Source: Amycolatopsis granulosa (lineage in GTDB: Bacteria > Actinomycetota > Actinomycetes > Mycobacteriales > Pseudonocardiaceae). Taken from it: DNA of 64,000 bases. Location: contig NZ_JAANOV010000001.1 in NCBI RefSeq assembly GCF_011758745.1, positions 3,906,001 through 3,970,000 of the forward strand, written 5' to 3'. Both the position numbers and the translations under genes were made by a program. A model generated the notes under the pieces. It saw nothing but the letters and a program-made list of their open reading frames with translations, made no database searches and was not told the origin of the DNA. This document shows, piece by piece, positions 20,176 to 27,978 of this stretch (the stretch's first letter is position 1; the number at the start of each line of letters is the position of its first letter).

Positions 20176-20362
20176 GCGACAGGGCGATGCCCAGCGGGGT
20201 CGCCACCCCGGCGACGGCGCTGAGCCAGACCGGGAGGTCGCGCAGGCCGAAGGCGAACAGCACGAACACCGCCAGCACGGCCAGTACGCCCACGGCGAAC
20301 ACGCCGATCCCGAGCCGCATGAGGAACGGCTTGCGCGGGGAAGTCTCGGCCGGAGTATCCAT
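20132..20362 (-). CDS. small two-helix membrane protein
   Basis: 76 residues: a short charged N-terminus (MDTPAETSPRKPFLMRLG), a first hydrophobic helix (GVFAVGVLAVLAVFVLFAFG), a second (LSAVAGVATPLGIALSLISL) and a basic tail. Coding quality and a good ATG support it, although 44 bases overlap the convergent HAD gene. Function unknown. Confidence 0.6.
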   Translation of the reverse strand: MDTPAETSPRKPFLMRLGIGVFAVGVLAVLAVFVLFAFGLRDLPVWLSAVAGVATPLGIALSLISLVREHRRAAAG

Positions 20363-20427
20363 GGCACAAGGTTAGAACCCATATCTTCTTCACCGGAGGG
20401 CGCATACCGGGATAGGCTGGCGAATAC

Positions 20428-20451
20428 GCGTCCTGGGTACGCCCAGGGCGC
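20428..20451 (+). promoter_or_regulatory. hairpin in the 5' leader of the cold-shock gene
   Basis: CCTGGG (20432-20437) pairs with CCCAGG (20442-20447) over a TACG tetraloop, extended by GCG/CGC across a one-base bulge on each side. It lies about 75 bases before the csp start, downstream of a TAGGCT -10-like element at 20413-20418, so it would be in the mRNA leader. Confidence 0.4.
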
Positions 20452-20526
20452 GTTCGTCGTGCAGGGCGGCCCCGTGCCGCAGGTGGACGAGACGATGTTT
20501 CGCAGAACGAAGGAACGGTGAGGGCA

Positions 20527-20913
20527 GTGCCGACCGGCAAGGTCAAGTGGTACGACGCGGAGAAGGGGTTCGGTTTCGTCACCCAGGACGGCGGCCAGGA
20601 CGTCTACATCCGCAAGACCGCGCTCCCGCAAGGGGTGGAGGCACTCAAGGCCGGCCAGCGGCTGGAGTTCGGCGTCGCCGACGGTCGCCGCGGCCCGCAG
20701 GCCCTGTCCGTTCGGCTCATCGACAGCCTGCCCTCGGTCGCCGAGGCGCGCCGTCGCCCCGCCGAGGAGCTGCACGGCCTGATCGAGGACATGATCAAGC
20801 TGCTCGAGATGAAGGTGCAGCCGGACCTGCGCCGCGGCCGCTACCCCGACCGGAAGAACACGAAGCGCATCGCCGAGGTGATGCGTGCCGTCGCGCGCGA
20901 CCTCGACCCGTGA
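20527..20913 (+). CDS. cspB: cold-shock domain protein with helical C-terminal extension
   Basis: 128 residues from GTG 20527 (a GTG three codons earlier is the alternative). Residues 1-65 are the OB-fold cold-shock domain with RNP1-like KGFGFVTQ and RNP2-like DVYIRKTAL; note that the usual second motif DVFVHxS reads VYIRK here. About 60 further residues form a helical, basic tail ([18 protein letters not shown]). This long form is the actinobacterial CspB class (Rv0871 by position). It binds RNA or single-stranded DNA. A leader hairpin lies upstream. Confidence 0.9.
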   Translation: MPTGKVKWYDAEKGFGFVTQDGGQDVYIRKTALPQGVEALKAGQRLEFGVADGRRGPQALSVRLIDSLPSVAEARRRPAEELHGLIEDMIKLLEMKVQPDLRRGRYPDRKNTKRIAEVMRAVARDLDP

Positions 20914-20973
20914 TCGCGCGCTGCTGACCACCGGCCCCACTCGCCGCGGCGAGTGGGGTTCGTCCGGCTCAGC

Positions 20974-21471
20974 TCACCCCGGCTGCACCTGCAGCGTCCA
21001 CAACGACCGCGCGACGAGCTGCGGGTTGCCGTTCTCGTCGAGGATCGGGTTGCCGGCCTGGTCCGCGGCGAACACCGCGCCGAGCTGCTGCACCTCGACC
21101 ACGACCAGCTGGTCGCCGGGGGTGTTTCCGGTTGCGGTGTAGGCGAGTTTCGCGCCCGGCGAGAAGTACTGCTGCTTGACCGGCTGCAGCTCACCCTTGG
21201 CGTTGGTGTACTGGACGTTCACCAGCCACGGGGTGTCGCCGATCTCGGACGGCACGGAGATCTGCACCGGCTTGCCCGGGCGCACCTTCAGCGTCGCCGC
21301 CGCCCCCGGGTCCTGCGAGCACGACTTCAGCAGGGCGTCGCAGTTCACGATGGGGCCGGCGTTGACCGTGTGGCCGTCGCCGAAGAAGGTGACCTCGGGC
21401 GGTCCGGCGGTGGCGGTGCACCCGGTCAGCGTCAGCGCACCGGCCGCCAGCAACAGCAAAGTTCGCCGCAT
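20974..21471 (-). CDS. DUF2771-like lipoprotein
   Basis: 165 residues with a lipoprotein signal (LLLLAAGALTLTGC). The mature part is beta-rich and begins TATAGPPEVTFFGDG; cysteines in VNCDALLKSCSQDP may form a disulfide. It resembles the DUF2771 proteins found beside a large MFS gene in actinomycetes (compare Rv0875c-Rv0876c), and here too the MFS gene lies 22 bases upstream on the same strand. Function unknown, perhaps accessory to the transporter. Confidence 0.75.
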   Translation of the reverse strand: MRRTLLLLAAGALTLTGCTATAGPPEVTFFGDGHTVNAGPIVNCDALLKSCSQDPGAAATLKVRPGKPVQISVPSEIGDTPWLVNVQYTNAKGELQPVKQQYFSPGAKLAYTATGNTPGDQLVVVEVQQLGAVFAADQAGNPILDENGNPQLVARSLWTLQVQPG

Positions 21472-21493
21472 GGCGGAAACACTACGGGTCGGC

Positions 21494-23227
21494 TCAGCGC
21501 ACTCGGGGAGCGGCCCCGCTGCCCGTTCGCGCGGGTCGGCGCGCTCGCTTCGCGCTCACCGCGGGCAGCAGCGAGGAGCCGCGCTGCAGCAGGAAGGTCT
21601 GTGCCAGGCCGAGTGCGAGCAGGATCGACACCACGAGGAACCCGATCCAGTACGTTGCCGGCAGTAGCAGGCCCAGCGCGCCACCGAACACCCACGCCAG
21701 CTGGAGCACCGTCTCCGACCGGCCGAACGCCGAAGCCCGGGATTCCTCGGGCAGGTCGCGCTGGATCACCGCGTCCAGGCTGACCTTCGCCAGCGCGCTG
21801 GCGGTCGACCCGACCAGGCCGACGATGGTGACGGTGATGATCCCGGACATGACGGCGGCGAGGATGGTGGACGCGAGCGACGCCGCGACGCAGGCGAGCA
21901 CCACCTGACTCGCGTGCCCGAACGTCAGCCGCGAACCCAGCGCGTTGCCGACGAACCCGCCGATCCCGGCCGCGGCGCCGACCAGCCCGAGGAGCAGCAG
22001 CTGCATGAACGGGGTCTGCCCGTTCTGCTCGGCGTGCGCCTTCACCGCGAAGGCGGTGAACATCATCAGGAACCCGGTGAGCACGCGCACGGTCCCGTTG
22101 CCCCACAGGGCGAGCACGACCTCGCTGCCCAGCGGCTGCCGTTTCTTCTTCTGCGCCGGGTGGGCCTTGAGCGTCGCCGGGACCTCGCCCTCGGTCACCT
22201 CGACCCACGCCGGGATGCGCATCGCCTGCACACCGCCGACCGCGCAGATCGCCGCGGTGAACCACAACGCCCCGGCGGATCCGAACAGCGAGTTCACCCC
22301 GGAGGCGATCGCGCCGAACACACCACCGGCGGCGAGGCCGAAGACGGTGAGCCGCGCGTTGGTCTTCGACAGCGTGATCTCCGGCGGCACCACCCGCGGG
22401 GTGACCGCGGACTTGAGCACCGTGAACGACTTGGACAGCACCATCTTGCCCAGCGCCGCCGGGTAGAGACCCCAGTCGTTGAAGTGCAGCGCCATCACCA
22501 CGGCCATCAGCACCTGCCCGACCGACGCCAGGCACATCGCCAGCCGCCTGCCGCGCTGGATGCGGTCCAGCAGCGGGCCGATGACCGGCGCCACCAGTGC
22601 GAACGGCGCGATGGTGATCAGCAGGTACAGCGCCACCCGGCCGCGGCTCTCGCCGCTGGTGGCCGCGAAGAACAGCGTGTTGGCCAGCGCGATCGCCATC
22701 GCCGCGTCGCTGGCGTAGTTCAGCATCACCGCGTACGTCAGCGACGTGAGACCGGACTTGTCCGCGCCGTCGGCCTTGGTCGCGCGCTGGAACAACCCGA
22801 ACGCCTTGCCGCCGAGCTCCCGGCTGCGCAGTGCGGCGACCCGGGTGACCGTCAGCTTCTTCGGCATCCGCGGCGGCGGCCCGGCGTGCTCGGTGCGGGG
22901 GTCGGTGCGCGGCTCCTCCGCCGGTTCCGGCTCCGGGCGTGCGGACTTCGCGTAGCCGTTGGTGTCGTAGTGGTCGTAGAGCGGCTCGGTGCGGCGCGGT
23001 GGGGGAGACGGCGGATCGGTGTGCCACGGGCGCGGCGGTGGCGCCTGCCGTGGCGGGTACGGCCGCGCGCCGCGCGGTGGTGGCGGCGGCCGGTTGCCCG
23101 ACGGGACGGCGTTCGTCGGCGCGTCGTCCGCGGCCGGGACCGGGGACGGCTCGGGGTAGAAGCCGCCCTGGTCGCGCCACGAGTGGCCGGCACCCGGGGC
23201 CGGTGTCCACTTCCGTTTGCGCCGCAC
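21494..23227 (-). CDS. large MFS transporter with proline-rich cytoplasmic N-terminus
   Basis: 577 residues. The first 130 are hydrophilic and proline/arginine-rich (GNRPPPPPRGARPYPPRQAP) and are followed by RELGGKAFGLFQRA and about 12 membrane helices. The MFS loop motif reads IGPLLDRIQRGRRLAM. The homologue in mycobacteria is Rv0876c (from memory). The long disordered tail is unusual for MFS carriers and may be for protein contacts. Substrate unknown; operon with the DUF2771-like lipoprotein. Confidence 0.85.
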   Translation of the reverse strand: MRRKRKWTPAPGAGHSWRDQGGFYPEPSPVPAADDAPTNAVPSGNRPPPPPRGARPYPPRQAPPPRPWHTDPPSPPPRRTEPLYDHYDTNGYAKSARPEPEPAEEPRTDPRTEHAGPPPRMPKKLTVTRVAALRSRELGGKAFGLFQRATKADGADKSGLTSLTYAVMLNYASDAAMAIALANTLFFAATSGESRGRVALYLLITIAPFALVAPVIGPLLDRIQRGRRLAMCLASVGQVLMAVVMALHFNDWGLYPAALGKMVLSKSFTVLKSAVTPRVVPPEITLSKTNARLTVFGLAAGGVFGAIASGVNSLFGSAGALWFTAAICAVGGVQAMRIPAWVEVTEGEVPATLKAHPAQKKKRQPLGSEVVLALWGNGTVRVLTGFLMMFTAFAVKAHAEQNGQTPFMQLLLLGLVGAAAGIGGFVGNALGSRLTFGHASQVVLACVAASLASTILAAVMSGIITVTIVGLVGSTASALAKVSLDAVIQRDLPEESRASAFGRSETVLQLAWVFGGALGLLLPATYWIGFLVVSILLALGLAQTFLLQRGSSLLPAVSAKRARRPARTGSGAAPRVR

Positions 23228-23268
23228 GGGTCAATCTTGCCGTATTCCCACCGTGCGGTGCTGGATGA

Positions 23269-24045
23269 TCAGGAAGCCGGGACGAATTTCACCCGGAACA
23301 TCGTCGGCCAGAGCTTGCCGGTGATCAGGAACTCGTCGGTGCCGGGGATCGCCGCGATCCCGTTGAGCACGTCGGCGGCGGCCGCCTGGGCCGGGGTGAG
23401 CAGCCCGGAGGCGGTGATCTGGCCGGTCACCTCGCCGGTCGCCGGGTCGATGCGCAGGATCCGGTCGGTCTGCCACACGTTGGCGTACACCGCGCCGCCG
23501 CTGCACTCCAGCTCGTTCAGCTGATCGAAGGTCTGCGCCCCGGAGTGCACGGTCACCTCACCGGTGACCGCGAAGGTGGCCGGGTCACGGAAGGTGAGCC
23601 GGTCCGAGCCGTTGCTCATCACCAGCCTGCCGCCGGCGTGGCAGAGGCCCCAGCCCTCGCCGTCGTAGCTCACGCGCCGCAGCTCGGTGAGGGTGCGGGC
23701 GTCGCGTTCGATCGCGATCCCGTTCTGCCAGGTCAGTTGCCACAGCGTCGGCCCGGTGACGGTGATGCCCTCGCCGAACAGCGGCGCCGGCAGTTCCACG
23801 CGCACGGCCGGCGGCTGCCCGGGCACACCGGCCCGCACCGAGGACTGCCCGACCAGCCCGGTGCCCTCGTACAGGGTGCCGCCGGCGAATTCCAGGCCTT
23901 CGGTGAAGGCGGCCGGATCGTGCGGCAGCGTGGCGAGCACCCGCACCGCGAGCTGCGGAACCGTGGCCGGCGCTGGCGGTGCGGACGCCGCGCAGCCGCC
24001 GAGCGCGACGACCGCGGCGAGCGTGAGGGTGAACAGGGTGCGCAC
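23269..24045 (-). CDS. glutaminyl-peptide cyclotransferase-like lipoprotein
   Basis: 258 residues from GTG 24045, with a lipoprotein signal (LTLAAVVALGGC). The five-bladed propeller pattern of the plant-type glutamine cyclotransferase family is visible: LPHDPAAFTEGLEFAGGTLY, GEGWGLCHAGGRLVMSNGSD and LNELECSGGAVYANVWQTDR, with the catalytic-region glutamates in FTEGLE and NELE. It would convert N-terminal glutamine to pyroglutamate on exported proteins. Its in-frame extension upstream has no signal peptide and is rejected. Confidence 0.88.
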   Translation of the reverse strand: MRTLFTLTLAAVVALGGCAASAPPAPATVPQLAVRVLATLPHDPAAFTEGLEFAGGTLYEGTGLVGQSSVRAGVPGQPPAVRVELPAPLFGEGITVTGPTLWQLTWQNGIAIERDARTLTELRRVSYDGEGWGLCHAGGRLVMSNGSDRLTFRDPATFAVTGEVTVHSGAQTFDQLNELECSGGAVYANVWQTDRILRIDPATGEVTGQITASGLLTPAQAAAADVLNGIAAIPGTDEFLITGKLWPTMFRVKFVPAS

Positions 24046-24094
24046 GGCTCCACCCTGACACGGCCGCTCGACGCGCGCGGGGCACAATTGGGGT

Positions 24095-24916
24095 ATGACG
24101 CTGCTGCTCACCCTGGACGACGGCTCCGTGGAGCGCGCTCTCGCCGAGGCGGTCGGCCTCGCGCGCGACGCCGCGGTCGAAGAGGCGGGCGCCGAGCAGG
24201 TGGGGGCGCACGTCGGCGTGTCGCGCGAGGACGCGGTGTCGGCGAGCCACCTCTTCGAGGCGAACGTGCCCGGCTACCGCGGCTGGCGCTGGTCGGTGAC
24301 CGTGGCGAGCGCGGGCCCGGACACCCCGGTGACGATCAGCGAGGTCGTGCTCGTGCCCGGCCCGGACGCGCTGATCGCCCCGCAGTGGGTGCCGTGGGAG
24401 CGGCGGGTGCGGGCCGGTGACCTCGGCGTCGGCGACATCCTCCCGCCGGACAAGGACGACCCACGGCTGGTCCCGGCGTACGTGCAGTCCGACGACCCGG
24501 CGGTCGAGGAGGTCGCGCACGAGATCGGGCTCGGCCGGGTGCACGTCCTGTCCCGCTACGGCCGCGAGGAGGCCGCCACGCGGTGGCACCGCGGCGAGTT
24601 CGGCCCGCGGTCGGACATGGCCCGTGGTGCGCCGGCGCACTGCGGCAACTGCGGCTTCTACCTGCCGCTCGCCGGTTCGTTGCGGGCGGCGTTCGGGGTG
24701 TGCGGGAACGAGATCGCCCCGGCGGACGGCAACGTCGTGCACGCCGAGTACGGCTGCGGCGCGCATTCCGAGGTCGAGGTCGAGGTGACCTCGTCGGTGC
24801 CGGTGGCCGAGCTGGTCTACGACGACTCGCTGCTGGACACCGAGCCGGTCGGGGAGCCGAAGACCGAGACGGGCGTCACCCCGGACGCCGAGACGGCGAG
24901 TGAGTCAGCTGAGTGA
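24095..24916 (+). CDS. DUF3027 protein with a putative zinc-binding cysteine cluster
   Basis: 273 residues. The body is acidic and ends in a Thr/Glu-rich tail. A cysteine set HCGNCGFYLPLAG, VCGNEIAP and YGCGAHSE (about residues 186-230) is arranged like a zinc ribbon. Residues 60-140 hold the conserved NVPGYRGWRWSVTVASAG and VPWERRVRAGDLGVGDILPP segments of DUF3027. Its 3' end overlaps the sacsin-like gene by 17 bases, indicating translational coupling and a shared job. Function unknown. Confidence 0.85.
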   Translation: MTLLLTLDDGSVERALAEAVGLARDAAVEEAGAEQVGAHVGVSREDAVSASHLFEANVPGYRGWRWSVTVASAGPDTPVTISEVVLVPGPDALIAPQWVPWERRVRAGDLGVGDILPPDKDDPRLVPAYVQSDDPAVEEVAHEIGLGRVHVLSRYGREEAATRWHRGEFGPRSDMARGAPAHCGNCGFYLPLAGSLRAAFGVCGNEIAPADGNVVHAEYGCGAHSEVEVEVTSSVPVAELVYDDSLLDTEPVGEPKTETGVTPDAETASESAE

Positions 24917-27638
24917 TCCGTTCGGCACCGAGGCGCTGCGGGCTTCGGTGCTGCGGGCCTGGCGCGACTCGCCGACCCGGTTCACCGAGGACACCAACGC
25001 CGAAGGCGATCTGCGTGCCGGCGGCTACCGCGACCGGCTGTTCGTCGAGCTGGCGCAGAACGCCGCAGACGCCGCCGCGCTCGCCGGAACTCCCGGCACG
25101 CTGCGTGTTTCCCTGACCGGCGGTGAACTCCGGGTGGCCAACACCGGCGCGCCGCTCGACCCCGCCGGGGTCGCGTCGCTGGCGTCGCTGCGGGCGTCGG
25201 CGAAGCAGGGCGGCGCGGTGGGTCGGTTCGGTGTCGGGTTCGCCGCGGTGCTCGCGGTCTCCGGTGAACCGCGGGTGATCTCGCGCACCGGCGGGGTCGC
25301 GTTCTCCGAGTCCCGCACCCGGGAAGCCACCGGCCGGGACGGTGCGGTGCCGGTGCTGCGGCTGCCGTGGCCGGCCGACGAGGACGTGCCCGCGGGTTTC
25401 GACACCGAGGTCCGCCTGCCGTTGCGACCCGGCGTGGACCCGGAGGACCTCCTCGCGCGGCTGGCCGAGGAGGCCGAGGACCTGCTGTTGTCCCTGCCGT
25501 GGCTGGCCCGGATCGAGGCGCCCGGCGCGGTCTGGTCGCGTTCCGATGTGAACGGTGTGGCGGAGTTGTCCACCCCGTCCGGCACGGTCCGCTGGCTCAC
25601 CCACGCCGGGGAGAACGTGGTGTGGGCGAAGCCGGTGGACGGCCGGCTCACCGAGGACGTGCTGCACGCACCGACACCGACCGACGAGCGGTTGTCCCTG
25701 CCTGCCCGGCTGATCGCGACGCTGCCGCTCGAGCCGTCCCGGCGGCGCGTGCTTCCCGGCGCGGACGCCGCCCTGGCCGCCGCCGCCCGCGAGTACCCGG
25801 CGCTGGTGCGCCGGCTCGCGCCCGCCGACCGGCTCGGCCTGGTGCCCGAGGCCGGGTTCCCACTGTCCGAAGTGGACGGGAAACTGCGGGAACTGGTCGG
25901 CCATCAGCTCACGACGCAGGCGTGGCTACCCGCGGCCGAGGGCGGCGACCTCGCGCCCGGCGGGGCGCGGGTGCTGTCCGTGGCGTCGCCGCGGCTGCTG
26001 GACCTGCTCGCCGGGGTCGTCCCCGGCCTCGCCGGGGTCAGCGGGTACGACGCCGCGCAGGTCCTCGCCACCGTCGGCGCCGACCGCCTCGACGTGAGCG
26101 AGCTGGTCGACCTGCTGGTCGGGGCCGGCCGGGACCCGGGGTGGTGGCGCGATCTCTACGACGCGTTCCTGCCGTTGCTGGACAACCACGAGGTGACCGC
26201 GGACGAGCTGGGCGCGCTGCCGGTGCCGCTGGCCGACGGGCGGACGTTGCCCGGCCCGCGCGGGGCGTTGCTGCTCGGCGCGTCGGAGCTGCTGGAGCTG
26301 CTCGCCGAGGCCGACGTGGGCGGGCTGCGGCTGGTGCACCCGGACGCGGCGCACCCCCTGCTGGAGCGGCTGGGCGCGAAGCGGGCGGATGCCGCCGACC
26401 TGCTCGAAGCACCCGCGCTGCGGGAGGCGATCGAGCGCAGCCTGGCCGATGCGGAGTCCGGGTTGGACATCCGGCCGCTGGCGGAAGCCGTGCTGCGGCT
26501 GGTGTCCGAGACCTCGGCCGAGGGACTGGGCGCGCTCGCCTTGCCGTCGGCGGACGGCTGGCGCCGCGCGGACGAGCTGGTGCTGCCGAACTCACCCCTG
26601 CGCGAGGTGTTCGACCCGGAGGTGTTCGAAGAGGACGGTCCGTTCTCGGTGCTGGACGCGGGTTTCGCCGAGCAGTGGCCGGTCCGGGTGCTCACCGAGC
26701 TGGGCGTGCTCGACGAGTTCGTGGTCGTGGACAACGCCGACGGACGACCGGAGGTCCGTGACCTCGACCTCGTCGCCGACGACGCGTGGCCGCAGGCACT
26801 GCGGCTGATCGCCGGGCAGCGCGCCACCTGGCAGGCACTGGCGATGCCGGACAGCCCGACGGCTGCCTGGCTCGCGCGCAACGCGCTGCTCGCCGGTCGC
26901 GCCCCGGTCGAGTGGCGGTTGCCGGACGCGGACGGCCTGACCGGGTTGTACGACCCGGTGCCGGACGTCGGCGTCCGGCCGGACGTGCTGGCCGCGGCCG
27001 GGGTCCGGTCCCAGCTCGCCGTGCGCGGCCCCGATGATGCCGCCGACCTGCTGGAGCGCCTCGCCGACCCGGACCGGCAGGTGCCGCCGGGGCTGATCCT
27101 GCGGGCGCACGCCGTGCTCGCCGCCGCCGACCTGGACTGGTCCGGGCTGGACGCACCGGAGCGGGTGCGGACCGTCGACGGATCCGTCGTGGACGCCGAG
27201 CGGACCGCGGTACTGGACCGGCCGTGGCTCGGCTCGGTGTGGGCGCCGGAACGCCTGGTGGCCGCCGCGCCGGGCGCGGACCCGGCCGCGCTGGCCGACG
27301 TGCTGGACATCCCGCTGCTCAGCGAGCACGTCGACGCGCGGATCGCCGGCGAGGGCGAGTTCGTGCCGTGGCCGGAGATGACCGCGCTGGTCCTGGCCGC
27401 GGAACTGCTGGACATCCCGCTGCCCGACGGCGGCCTCGTGGTGCACGACGAGCTGACGATCGAGGTCGACGGGGTCAAGCGCGCCGCACCGTGGTGGGTC
27501 GGGAGCGGGACGTTCCACGCGGAGGACTCACCCGCCGGGCTGGCCCGGGCCTTCGCCTGGGCCACCGGCCGCTGGTCCGACCGGCACCTGGTCGAGGCCG
27601 TGCTGAACGACCCCGCGACGACGACGTTCCTGCTCTAG
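24900..27638 (+). CDS. sacsin N-terminal-domain-like (GHKL-type) ATPase
   Basis: 912 residues from a GTG inside the end of the DUF3027 gene. Residues 40-125 form a GHKL-like nucleotide pocket: N-box FVELAQNAADAA (Glu50, Asn54, Asp57) and glycine box GAVGRFGVGF (106-115). The G1 box, normally DxGxG, reads VANTGAPLD, with Asn81 in place of the adenine-binding aspartate. The remaining 780 residues are Leu/Ala/Glu/Asp-rich, without transmembrane segments or other known domains. Hsp90-like chaperone activity is a family-based guess. Conserved in actinomycetes but uncharacterised as far as I know. Confidence 0.82.
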   Translation: MSQLSDPFGTEALRASVLRAWRDSPTRFTEDTNAEGDLRAGGYRDRLFVELAQNAADAAALAGTPGTLRVSLTGGELRVANTGAPLDPAGVASLASLRASAKQGGAVGRFGVGFAAVLAVSGEPRVISRTGGVAFSESRTREATGRDGAVPVLRLPWPADEDVPAGFDTEVRLPLRPGVDPEDLLARLAEEAEDLLLSLPWLARIEAPGAVWSRSDVNGVAELSTPSGTVRWLTHAGENVVWAKPVDGRLTEDVLHAPTPTDERLSLPARLIATLPLEPSRRRVLPGADAALAAAAREYPALVRRLAPADRLGLVPEAGFPLSEVDGKLRELVGHQLTTQAWLPAAEGGDLAPGGARVLSVASPRLLDLLAGVVPGLAGVSGYDAAQVLATVGADRLDVSELVDLLVGAGRDPGWWRDLYDAFLPLLDNHEVTADELGALPVPLADGRTLPGPRGALLLGASELLELLAEADVGGLRLVHPDAAHPLLERLGAKRADAADLLEAPALREAIERSLADAESGLDIRPLAEAVLRLVSETSAEGLGALALPSADGWRRADELVLPNSPLREVFDPEVFEEDGPFSVLDAGFAEQWPVRVLTELGVLDEFVVVDNADGRPEVRDLDLVADDAWPQALRLIAGQRATWQALAMPDSPTAAWLARNALLAGRAPVEWRLPDADGLTGLYDPVPDVGVRPDVLAAAGVRSQLAVRGPDDAADLLERLADPDRQVPPGLILRAHAVLAAADLDWSGLDAPERVRTVDGSVVDAERTAVLDRPWLGSVWAPERLVAAAPGADPAALADVLDIPLLSEHVDARIAGEGEFVPWPEMTALVLAAELLDIPLPDGGLVVHDELTIEVDGVKRAAPWWVGSGTFHAEDSPAGLARAFAWATGRWSDRHLVEAVLNDPATTTFLL

Positions 27639-27925
27639 AGGCCGGTCTGGGCGCTGCGGCTGCCGCGGCGGCGAGCCCAGCGCTGCCAGCTCATGATGCC
27701 CAGGCCCATCAGGCCGAGCACACCGCCGGACAGGCAGGTCCACATCCACACGCTGCCCGGGCCGCCGCCGCCGAACAGGCGCAGCGCGCCCAGCACCACG
27801 AACGCGGTGAACCACACGAGTGTGCCGACGACGACCACCGGGTAGAGCACCACCAGGCGCTCCGGCAGGTCGGGTACCGGAAGCAACGGACGTTTAACAT
27901 CCCCGGCGTTGATCGGATCGGCCAC
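27635..27925 (-). CDS. DUF2530-like two-helix membrane protein
   Basis: 96 residues from GTG 27925 (MADPINAGDVKRPLLPVPDL). Two membrane helices (VVLYPVVVVGTLVWFTAFVV and MWTCLSGGVLGLMGLGIMSW) are followed by a short basic tail, the layout of DUF2530. A 12-codon extension to 27961 is possible. Its end overlaps the convergent sacsin-like gene by four bases. A small membrane protein also sits in this neighbourhood in mycobacteria (Rv0882). Function unknown. Confidence 0.75.
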   Translation of the reverse strand: MADPINAGDVKRPLLPVPDLPERLVVLYPVVVVGTLVWFTAFVVLGALRLFGGGGPGSVWMWTCLSGGVLGLMGLGIMSWQRWARRRGSRSAQTGL

Positions 27926-27978
27926 GTCAGGAAGGCTACCCGCGGGTCGTTCCCGGAGCACCAGGTAAGGCAGGTTGC

